Source of the DNA: Nitrososphaerales archaeon TH5896
GTDB lineage: Archaea > Thermoproteota > Nitrososphaeria > Nitrososphaerales > Nitrososphaeraceae
Length of the DNA stretch: 10,802 nt
NCBI GenBank assembly: GCA_014523625.1
Contig: JAATVP010000026.1
Location: 1-10,802, forward strand
Reading direction: 5' to 3'
Shown: in pieces, positions 6,274 through 10,802 of the stretch
Layout of the letters: each line of letters opens with the position of its first letter
Position numbering within the stretch: position 1 is the first letter of the stretch
Translations under genes and position numbers: made by a program
Notes under the pieces: generated by a model
Told to the model about the DNA's origin: nothing
Seen by the model: only the letters and a program-made list of their open reading frames with translations
Database searches by the model: none

Positions 6274-6500
6274 TTATACTTGCATATTTAAAATTCCTTT
6301 CTTCAAATCATCTAAATTCATTGCAGGATGTACCCCAACATTGGCCTCGAAGTTCTGGAATAACGGTTCTGCAGCTGCCAGCAACATATCTTGACTTGGT
6401 AGATCCAAGACAAGAGCAATGGTTCTGTTACCATTCAGTTTTGAACACTTTTGACAAATCTGCAATCACTTGCGTTTCTCTATGCTCAATTGTTATTGAG
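6274..6500 (-). pseudogene. frameshifted remnant of a small conserved protein
   Basis: The readable end of the frame (codons up to 6465) gives NGNRTIALVLDLPSQDMLLA, then AEPLFQNFEANVGVHPAMNLDDLKKGI. This matches my recollection of the second half of a family of about 100 residues (pattern G-x-RT, then D-x-x-S, AEP-x-F, A-x-V-x-x-HP-x-M, DL), often labelled DUF3303-like or misnamed panthothenate synthetase. The first half belongs to a different frame: codons before about 6440 read VIADLSKVFKTE and then hit TAA, the usual place of the family's I-x-x-D-(I/L)-x-P-E segment. There is no usable start codon, and a strong stem-loop (6481-6504) lies within what should be the N-terminal part. So the gene is broken by at least one frameshift and has lost its beginning. 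Family naming is from memory. Confidence 0.45.
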
Positions 6501-6504
6501 CATA
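6481..6504. repeat. perfect 10-base inverted repeat with 4-base loop
   Basis: tatgctcaat and attgagcata pair perfectly around tgtt. It is the cleanest hairpin in the window. It lies at the decayed start of the relic at 6274-6500 and directly beside a second inverted repeat (6509-6541). No T-tract follows on either strand, which argues against a simple terminator. Confidence 0.75.
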
Positions 6505-6508
6505 TTAC

Positions 6509-6541
6509 ATCATTTTGACTGACAAAAAGTGTCAATATGAT
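6509..6541. repeat. second inverted repeat, 10 of 11 paired
   Basis: atcattttgac (6509-6519) and gtcaatatgat (6531-6541) are inverted copies with one mismatch, separated by 11 bases. An alternative overlapping register pairs tgaca with tgtca (6520-6534). It belongs to the same structured block as the hairpin at 6481-6504 and the TGTCA cluster. Confidence 0.6.
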
Positions 6542-6563
6542 TTCCCTAGGCGGCACTACCATG

Positions 6564-6610
6564 ATTGTCAACAGTGTCAGTCAGAATTGTCAAAACAGTT
6601 GTCAAAATGC
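6564..6610 (+). repeat. imperfect tandem repeat of a TTGTCAA-containing unit
   Basis: Two units of about 22 bases stand in tandem: attgtcaacagtgtca (6564) and attgtcaaaacagttgtcaa (6586). Each contains two TGTCA cores, so TGTCA occurs at 6566, 6575, 6588 and 6600, with another at 6530. No coding frame crosses the block. Clustered sites of this sort can be binding sites, but the next plus-strand gene is 270 bases away. Confidence 0.55.
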
Positions 6611-6875
6611 ATAGTCAAATATTGAATTTGTAAGACTAAACTTTCCATATATCTTGTGAAAGGAATTGATACTTATTCGCTCATTTCCAGACCCAGATTG
6701 CTAATTATTTCTTTCATCGTCTTCTCCACTTGTAAAGCTGCTTACTTGTCCTGAACTGATTCTGGTACATCTACTTCCAATTTATGATTACATATTATTC
6801 CTTTTTCTTCGACATATAACCGTTAGAGAATCACATAAATCGTAGATTAGTATGTCTTGATATGAAGCTTGAACG
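6611..6875. other. non-coding stretch before the 6876 gene
   Basis: There is no usable reading frame. The part just upstream of the gene contains AT-rich stretches (cacataaatcg at 6832-6842, attagtatg at 6847-6855) that could serve as TATA boxes for the TTG start at 6876, but neither is convincing. Confidence 0.35.
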
Positions 6876-7286
6876 TTGGGAGAAATAATATATGAAAGTA
6901 AAGGAAAAATCATCGGTCAACGAGTAAAATCTGTTGAAGATGAAATCCTAAAATTGGAGATCACAGCCACAGGATCAGAAACAGTTAGAAGAAATATCGA
7001 AGTAAATGAAACTTGGACTTATTGGGCCATCCGAAGGCAAGATGGTTCTTTTTATGGTGAAGGCCAAGGTGTAATAATGACAAAAGATGGTGGTGAATTC
7101 GTTACTGCGACGGGTCGCGGAGAAGGGAGGATGACAAGATCAGGAACCACGACATATCCAGGCACATTATTCTTTAATGCGTCGTCAGGCACTAAACTCG
7201 CCTTTCTAGATCATATAATCGGAGTCAATGAATATGAACTGGATGAGTTAGGTGGTTACTCATTCAAGTTGTGGGAATGGAAATAA
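6876..7286 (+). CDS. conserved uncharacterised beta-rich protein (136 residues)
   Basis: I recall this as a widespread but unnamed family in soil bacteria and archaea. It begins with a strand and glycine turn (GEIIYESKGKIIGQRV), then a central block W-T-Y-W-x-I-R-R-x-D-G-S-x-Y-G-E-G-Q-G-V-I-M-T-K-D-G (about 47-72), and closes with ELGGYSFKLWEWK. Alternating hydrophobic strands and G-x-G-x-G turns suggest a small beta barrel, possibly like allene-oxide-cyclase-type folds; that is inference. It has no cysteine and no signal peptide, so it is cytoplasmic. The start is TTG at 6876, because an in-frame TGA at 6870-6872 closes the frame and the next ATG is at codon 68. It is followed 14 bases later by an SRPBCC gene, probably in one transcript. 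Confidence 0.85.
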   Translation: MGEIIYESKGKIIGQRVKSVEDEILKLEITATGSETVRRNIEVNETWTYWAIRRQDGSFYGEGQGVIMTKDGGEFVTATGRGEGRMTRSGTTTYPGTLFFNASSGTKLAFLDHIIGVNEYELDELGGYSFKLWEWK

Positions 7287-7300
7287 GGGGATTGTATTAA

Positions 7301-7699
7301 TTGGCACCTAGACAAGTCATAGTTAAGGAACTTACCGTAAATAAACCCGCAAATCAAGTATTTGATTTCTTTTCTAATGTCAAGAATATGGAGATTGGGG
7401 GCGCAATAAAATCAGTTACAAAAGGTGAAGGCGGCTGGTGGCAGTTTGACCATACTGTTGCCGGTAAAGGAAAGATGAAAGTTACCCCAGTTTCGGATTT
7501 TAGAATACTTGACCACGAATTTGTGGGCACAGGATTAGAATGGAAAGTATACGTCAGAGTGGTTCCTAACAGGGAAGGTTCTACGACTACATGGACTTTT
7601 ATGAGACCAGACGGACTTACCGATGGACAGTTTCAAGAACGACTTAAAGGATTTGATTTAGAGATTAACAACTGGAAGAAATACTTGGAAGAAAATTGA
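7301..7699 (+). CDS. SRPBCC (START-like) domain protein
   Basis: This 132-residue protein shows the outline of the SRPBCC/Bet v 1 superfamily, which encloses a hydrophobic ligand in a cavity. A first strand (VIVKELTVNKP) is followed by the characteristic helix A-x-x-V-F-D-F-F-S-N-V (17-27). A run of antiparallel strands with WWQFDHTVAGKGKMKV, VGTGLEWKVYVRVVP and STTTWTFMRP follows, and a long C-terminal helix starts after FQERLKG and ends in NNWKKYLEE. The start is TTG at 7301; a stop at 7298-7300 closes the frame, and a weak purine stretch (aagggga) lies about 10 bases before it. The length is near the minimum for one domain. It lies 14 bases after the previous gene, so the two are likely co-expressed. 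The ligand is unknown. Confidence 0.85.
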   Translation: MAPRQVIVKELTVNKPANQVFDFFSNVKNMEIGGAIKSVTKGEGGWWQFDHTVAGKGKMKVTPVSDFRILDHEFVGTGLEWKVYVRVVPNREGSTTTWTFMRPDGLTDGQFQERLKGFDLEINNWKKYLEEN

Positions 7700-8292
7700 T
7701 ATTATTATCGTCTTGACTACAGAGGGATTATTTTAAATCGAAGGAATCAATATAACAACGAATTTATTTGAGAAAGTCAGACAGACTTGTCTGTTTAGTG
7801 TTAATGACAAGATTTTTCAGCTGGCTTCTTCGTGTAGGAGACGTCAGTGAAGAAATACGGTGAAAAAATAGAGCTTGAAACTGAAGATATCAACTATTCT
7901 ATAGCATTCATTGTGGGTAATAGAAGGGGTATCTGATGCAATGATTTGTCAATCTAGAGGAGCATGGTTCTATATGTTGAATCGCTTTTTAATCAGCTAA
8001 CTAGATATATCTCTCCTAATGGTAATGACCCCTTAACCTACGGAATCTAACCCTTGGGCTCATACCGATATCAGTGCTTAATTAGGGTTCTCACGCAATA
8101 TGATAGGAGGAGATTAAAGATAATAATCAAATTAAGGGATAAAATAGAGATTGTCATGCTTGATACAGTCTCCATAATATTTAATAATTTTGTTCAGATA
8201 ATTTCACCTCAGCTACGAAGGAACCGAGATTAGCGCGCATATATCAAATCGATATGTTTAGAAGTTTATGTTGTTTTTACGGTACCACTACT
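7700..8292. other. 593-base gap between convergent genes
   Basis: No credible gene is visible. Short frames (for example 29 codons from a GTG near 7848) have no family resemblance. A strong Shine-Dalgarno-like ggaggag at 8106-8112 has no start codon at a useful distance. The one notable structure is the dyad at 7781-7794. Confidence 0.5.
7781..7794. repeat. 14-base dyad acagac-tt-gtctgt
   Basis: Perfect six-base arms around a two-base centre give a symmetrical site of the size bound by dimeric helix-turn-helix regulators. It lies 80 bases past the SRPBCC gene with no promoter clearly next to it, so its function is uncertain. Confidence 0.35.
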
Positions 8293-8565
8293 TTATATCT
8301 TATCATATCTAAGTTTCATAATCAACAAAGTGACATTCAGACTAAGTCCAGCTGCGTTGGTTCCAATTATGACCAGGTCAGATCTGATAAGACCATATAT
8401 AATCCATAGAAATAATCCACTTGCTATAAGGCTCATCAAATAAATAGATACATCGGACATCTTTTTCGTCTTGTAAGATTTCATTATCTGGGGTATGGAT
8501 GAAGACATTACCAAAATACCAGCAATAATACCAATGATATCAGCCCATCGAGCAAGATCTTCCAT
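8293..8565 (-). CDS. SemiSWEET sugar transporter (PQ-loop family)
   Basis: This 90-residue membrane protein has the three-helix fold of the MtN3/SWEET half-transporter, which works as a dimer to move sugars down their gradient. Helix 1 (about 9-28) ends with the Pro-Gln motif SSIPQI (22-27), followed by the basic loop KSYKTKKMSDVS. Helix 2 (41-60) has Trp54 in FLWIIYG, and helix 3 (64-83) has Asn70 in GTNAAGLSLN. Trp and Asn at these places correspond to the substrate-pocket residues of known SemiSWEETs. A TTG at 8610 would add 15 residues, but a TATA-like box at 8591-8599 is spaced for a leaderless start at 8565, and homologues usually begin close to here. It is a lone gene. Confidence 0.88.
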   Translation of the reverse strand: MEDLARWADIIGIIAGILVMSSSIPQIMKSYKTKKMSDVSIYLMSLIASGLFLWIIYGLIRSDLVIIGTNAAGLSLNVTLLIMKLRYDKI

Positions 8566-8590
8566 TCTATTCTCATTGATTAACACAATG

Positions 8591-8599
8591 GATATAAGG
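8591..8599 (-). promoter_or_regulatory. TATA-like box for SemiSWEET
   Basis: On the minus strand cttatatcc is centred about 30 bases before the ATG at 8565. That supports this start over the TTG at 8610, which would lie upstream of the promoter element. Confidence 0.4.
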
Positions 8600-8746
8600 G
8601 AAAATTGCAAAATGATCTAATACCGACCTGGCCCCAGATACCTACTGTAAGCATCACGTTGAAAATTCTTATGGAATTGTGCCTTAACTTGTCATAAGAG
8701 TATTAGACTCATCGCTCTAGTCAGCATTGTTAAACAAATAAGGCTT

Positions 8747-9031
8747 CTACGGAAATGGGGTGCCATAATTCTTGTCAGAATCCGTACTTTGGCTATCCTG
8801 AGTTGCAGCTGCCAATCCAGCATCATTCTCATCACCTTGAGCTTGGGAGCTTAAATTAGAACATATTATATTTACTGGAAACCAATAATTACCGCATTCA
8901 TTGACTTGAGATATGGCTTGAGTCTTCTCATAACTATCCGCAAACACTGGATGCGTTGACGCAAGCAACACCACAGCCACGACCATCATGATAACACCCA
9001 ATCCAAATGCAGCTATCGCTCCATAGATCAT
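8747..9031 (-). CDS. small exported twin-cysteine protein, paralogue A
   Basis: This 94-residue protein has an N-terminal hydrophobic segment (residues 4-24, GAIAAFGLGVIMMVVAVVLL) ending in PVFA, a plausible signal-peptidase site before Asp32. The mature part contains QAISQVNECGN (38-48), Cys57 and SSQAQGDEN (61-69), then a Ser/Thr/Gln-rich tail. The cysteines are 11 residues apart and are the only two in the protein, so an exported disulphide is likely. Its neighbour at 9381-9626 is a paralogue: 21 of 32 core residues are identical without gaps. I remember similar proteins in multiple copies in Nitrososphaera-type genomes, without known function. The start is ATG at 9031; a TTG two codons earlier (9037) is also possible. 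A small hairpin (ttcaac/gttgaa) lies just upstream of the start. Confidence 0.8.
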   Translation of the reverse strand: MIYGAIAAFGLGVIMMVVAVVLLASTHPVFADSYEKTQAISQVNECGNYWFPVNIICSNLSSQAQGDENDAGLAAATQDSQSTDSDKNYGTPFP

Positions 9032-9032
9032 G

Positions 9033-9051
9033 TTCAACTTTGTTGGTTGAA
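9033..9051 (-). promoter_or_regulatory. hairpin directly before the start of paralogue A
   Basis: On the minus strand TTCAAC and GTTGAA pair around seven bases, ending two bases before the ATG at 9031. In a transcript it would sit at the ribosome-loading site. TATA-like stretches (ttatatg, atataat, atatatg) lie about 65-85 bases upstream of the start, so a short 5' leader containing this hairpin is plausible. Confidence 0.25.
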
Positions 9052-9380
9052 GTTAATTTCAGTTAAGAAAATACAATAGAAAACAGAAATCATATATTCA
9101 TTATATCACATATAATGGACAAATCTTCGATTATCACTTTTTGGTATTATTTTACCAAATCTGTTCGAAGACCTAATTAGATTGATATTCTTTACAATAG
9201 GCTATCAATTGGTACTTAGTCATCGATTACCTCAAGTCTTCCTTTTCTACACTAAAACATTTAGGGTATTAAATTAGAGCTGATTTAAGTTACAATAAAA
9301 GTATTAGACTTGGCATTGCTTAATTGCAAATACAATAGAAAAAAAGGTAAGTCATAGAATTTCTATTATTGTACTTCTAC
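9038..9380. other. 343-base spacer between the two paralogues
   Basis: There is no gene. It contains two exact copies of aaatacaatagaaaa (9069-9083 and 9328-9342), a T-tract downstream of paralogue B, and AT-rich TATA-like sequences for paralogue A. Confidence 0.5.
9334..9367 (-). terminator. probable terminator of paralogue B
   Basis: The arms aatagaaa (9334-9341) and tttctatt (9360-9367) pair perfectly. On the minus strand the structure leads into a seven-T run (9345-9339), about 36 bases after the stop codon of the 9381 gene. The T run is the stronger part of the evidence. Confidence 0.4.
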
Positions 9381-9626
9381 TTACGGTAATGTTTGATCTG
9401 CTGCTGTGGTTACTATGTTCTCATCGCCTTGGATCTGAGATGCAGTGTTTTGGCATCCGACATCCTTTGGCATGACTCCATTACCACATTCATTCACTTG
9501 CGAGATTGCTTGACTCTTTCCATATTTCTTCTTTCCATCAGCAAATGCGTTATCTGTTGCAAAAGCTGTCGCTCCAATGAGCATGACTGCCATTGCTGCT
9601 ACTACGAACATATATTTGGTATTCAT
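9381..9626 (-). CDS. small exported twin-cysteine protein, paralogue B
   Basis: This 81-residue protein has a classical signal peptide: MNTKYM, a hydrophobic core (FVVAAMAVMLIGATAFA), then NAFA before Asp30. The mature chain starts with a lysine-rich stretch (GKKKYGK) and carries the core QAISQVNECGN (39-49), Cys58 and ASQIQGDEN (62-70). The two cysteines are 11 apart, exactly as in paralogue A. The NECGN(x3)P(x4)C-x-N-x-x-SQ-x-QGDEN pattern is shared, while signal peptides and tails differ, so selection appears to act on the core. I chose the ATG at 9626: a TATA-like caaataaac is centred about 29 bases before it, and the upstream frame (from 9668) would put charged residues before the signal peptide. 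Function is unknown; the mature protein should be outside the cell membrane. Confidence 0.82.
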   Translation of the reverse strand: MNTKYMFVVAAMAVMLIGATAFATDNAFADGKKKYGKSQAISQVNECGNGVMPKDVGCQNTASQIQGDENIVTTAADQTLP

Positions 9627-9650
9627 TCCAGTATTGAAAAGAAAATTAAG

Positions 9651-9659
9651 TTTATTTGC
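9651..9659 (-). promoter_or_regulatory. TATA box of paralogue B
   Basis: On the minus strand caaataaac is centred about 29 bases from the ATG at 9626, consistent with leaderless transcription. It supports choosing that ATG. Confidence 0.4.
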
Positions 9660-9746
9660 ATTAAGCAAATTCAGACGTTTTCATTAATCTGATATATATT
9701 CTGTTAGAACTAAACGGAATCTTATACGGTTGATAGTATCAGATAA

Positions 9747-9974
9747 TTATCTCATGGCCAAACATTCTTCTTTTGACCATTCTCGTTTGAATGGCATTAT
9801 CTTCTTAGTTCGAGGTGGTTCATCCCACCAACCCATCAGACCATGACACCTGCTGCATCGAAGCTCTACTCTTGAATTGCTTATTCTGAAAAATTCTATC
9901 GTCTTCGAATCGGTCAACGATCTATTGCAAGTACAATCCTCAGTCCAATGCAATACATATAAGATATACGACAT
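9747..9974 (-). CDS. small CxC/CxxC protein, possibly zinc-binding
   Basis: This 75-residue frame starts with ATG at 9974. It has Cys14 and Cys16 (DCTCN) and Cys40 and Cys43 (RCSRCHG), with His9 and His44 nearby. Two paired-cysteine knuckles about 25 residues apart, with a beta-like stretch between (TIEFFRISNSRVELRC), are the shape of a zinc ribbon. The segment after the second knuckle, GLMGWWDEPP, and a basic/acidic tail complete it. I cannot name a family. There is no signal peptide, so it is cytoplasmic, and the promoter is not obvious. The organised cysteine spacing makes a real gene more likely than chance. Confidence 0.55.
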   Translation of the reverse strand: MSYILYVLHWTEDCTCNRSLTDSKTIEFFRISNSRVELRCSRCHGLMGWWDEPPRTKKIMPFKREWSKEECLAMR

Positions 9975-10263
9975 AGGTTAATACCTGATTCTATCCATAG
10001 TACCAGTAGAAGAATACTGGAATTAGTACTAGTTATGTTTGGCATGTAGGATCTATCCGAAAATTAGAATAGAAAGTGCAGCAAATACTGTTAATTACAT
10101 AGTATCTACATGTCTGTTAAAGTAAAAATAAATTATCTTCAATATGATCTTGATATAATTAAGTACTTCAATTTAAAGACAGTAGATTCGATTTAGTAAT
10201 GAAAGTAGCAGAAGAAGAAGAAAGCCATTCTGTTGCTCCTGTAAACTCAGAATCTTCCACAAA
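9975..10263. other. non-coding stretch with one 22-codon frame
   Basis: An ATG at 10199 opens MKVAEEEESHSVAPVNSESSTK and stops at 10265-10267, overlapping the ATG at 10264 where the broken membrane-protein gene may begin. It is too short and low-complexity to call as a gene. I see nothing else in the stretch. Confidence 0.35.
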
Positions 10264-10512
10264 ATGAATCAAAATACTAATAGTTAAAGTGACTCTAGTT
10301 GGCCATTGGTGTAGTAGATGTCTTAACTACCATTTTCAATAGCAATTATTATCCTTGGACAAATTGCAGATATTATTGCTGAGTTCGGAGCAACCACACT
10401 ATTAATTCCATGTGCGGCAACTATTCTACTTATCAATTATAATTTTGACCTTGCGTTTTGTACCTTTGTTTATCCTTGTACACCTTATCTAGTTGCACAA
10501 AATGTTATTTAG
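10264..10512 (+). pseudogene. membrane-protein gene broken by frameshifts
   Basis: The last 61 codons (from 10327, just after TAA at 10324-10326) are open without any ATG, GTG or TTG at the beginning. They encode a hydrophobic sequence with two likely membrane segments (SIAIIILGQIADIIAEFG; TTLLIPCAATILLI) and an end reading FVYPCTPYLVAQNVI. Shifting frame recovers the upstream part: one frame gives LAIGVVDVLTTIF, which joins naturally before SIAIIILG, and the third gives ILIVKVTLV, which joins before AIGVV. So a single membrane protein is spread over three frames and must be inactive unless the sequence contains errors. The D-V-L-T-T motif in the first helix and the YLVA-x-N end remind me of DUF5658-type small membrane proteins; this is a weak guess. 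The probable original start is the ATG at 10264. Confidence 0.45.
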
Positions 10513-10623
10513 CTGACCCAATCAGCAAATTACGTTCGGTCAACTGGGCAGGAGGTTAAAATGTAATTTATTATGATGATGATTGATTTGGCAGCGTCTA
10601 CGCTGTAACACACTGAAAACCAA

Positions 10624-10632
10624 CTATAGATA
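10624..10632 (+). promoter_or_regulatory. TATA-like box of the last gene
   Basis: The sequence ctatagata is centred about 29 bases before the ATG at 10657, at leaderless spacing. There is no Shine-Dalgarno site in front of the ATG. Confidence 0.35.
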
Positions 10633-10656
10633 TAGGTGAACAAAGAGACAATAATT

Positions 10657-10802
10657 ATGGAAATAGAATTAGAATTAAAGTCCAACTCCAAGGATGTTAG
10701 CGAGATATTGGATAAGGTCTCTCAGTTAGTAAAGAAATCTCAGGAATTAGGATTTCAAATCGATGAGTTAGAAATAGAATCAGAAGAAGAAAAAGAAGAG
10801 TA
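10657..10802 (+). CDS. small acidic helical protein (runs to the window edge)
   Basis: Forty-eight codons are visible from the ATG at 10657, and the window ends on ta, the first two bases of either a stop or a tyrosine codon. The sequence alternates charged and hydrophobic residues (MEIELELKS), then a helix (KDVSEILDKVSQLVKKSQEL) with heptad-like hydrophobic spacing, a short strand (GFQIDELEIE) and a glutamate-rich tail (SEEEKEE). It suggests a small cytoplasmic alpha/beta or coiled-coil protein. I recognise no family. Because the tail has become low-complexity and acidic, the gene may well end right at the edge. Confidence 0.6.
   Translation, partial: MEIELELKSNSKDVSEILDKVSQLVKKSQELGFQIDELEIESEEEKEE

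Noticed and set aside
7801..7930. Short frames MTRFFSWLLRVGDVSEEIR and one of 29 codons from GTG near 7848
   Set aside because: Both are very short, overlap each other in different frames, and lack promoter spacing or family resemblance.
8041..8100. A possible tRNA-like stretch containing agggttctcacgc
   Set aside because: No acceptor stem can be formed and the T-loop consensus GGTTCRAAYCC is not met; no other tRNA-like fold was found in the window.
8106..8112. Strong Shine-Dalgarno-like ggaggag
   Set aside because: No ATG, GTG or TTG lies within a useful distance downstream, and no frame of note follows.
9381..9668. Curli-like repeats in the secreted paralogues (Q-x-G-x-x-N)
   Set aside because: The Gln-to-Gly and Gln-to-Asn spacing of QIQGDEN does not match the curlin repeat, and each protein has only one or two such units.

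Overview
The window looks like a low-coding-density, AT-rich stretch of an archaeal chromosome, most likely an ammonia-oxidising thaumarchaeon (Nitrososphaerota, Nitrososphaera/Nitrosocosmicus-like). Four things suggest this. TATA-like boxes sit about 25-30 bases upstream of start codons that lack a Shine-Dalgarno site (leaderless transcripts). UUG starts are frequent. Several genes are families that I recall from these genomes (stand-alone UspA, DrrAB-type ABC exporter, PDZ serine protease, SRPBCC protein, SemiSWEET, small secreted twin-Cys proteins). There are long gene-free stretches holding decayed gene pieces. The lineage is inferred from family recollection, not from a marker gene.

Layout. 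1-590: a single-domain universal stress protein. 591-1143: no convincing gene. 1144-1530: an unrecognised 128-residue protein behind a good leaderless promoter. 1713-3531 (minus): an ABC-2 permease and its ATPase, overlapping by 14 bases, a two-gene exporter operon. 3532-3756: an intergenic region shared with a divergent gene, carrying a long AT-rich inverted repeat with a TATA box in it and an 11-codon upstream ORF. 3757-4716: an HtrA/DegP-type serine protease with one PDZ domain and no export signal. 4717-5068: the convergent end region, including a hairpin plus T-tract with a tetranucleotide microsatellite in its loop. 5069-5776 (minus): a short-chain dehydrogenase. 5777-6875: no intact gene, but one frameshifted gene relic, one unexplained ORF fragment, two adjacent stem-loops and a cluster of TGTCA motifs. 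6876-7699: two UUG-started genes 14 bases apart, a conserved beta-rich protein and an SRPBCC protein. 7700-8292: empty apart from a 14-base dyad. 8293-8565 (minus): a SemiSWEET sugar transporter. 8747-9031 and 9381-9626 (minus): two paralogous small exported proteins sharing a twin-cysteine core. 9747-9974 (minus): a small CxC/CxxC protein. 10264-10512: a membrane-protein gene broken by frameshifts. 10657-end: the start of a small acidic helical protein.

How the genes may work together. The stress protein, the exporter facing an intracellular protease, the reductase and the SRPBCC/beta-barrel pair fit a stress and small-molecule-handling accessory region, but only the ABC pair and the 6876/7301 pair look like true operons. 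The most unusual items are the dyad plus mini-ORF in front of the protease, the twin-Cys secreted paralogues, and the repeat-rich 6481-6610 block beside a decaying gene.
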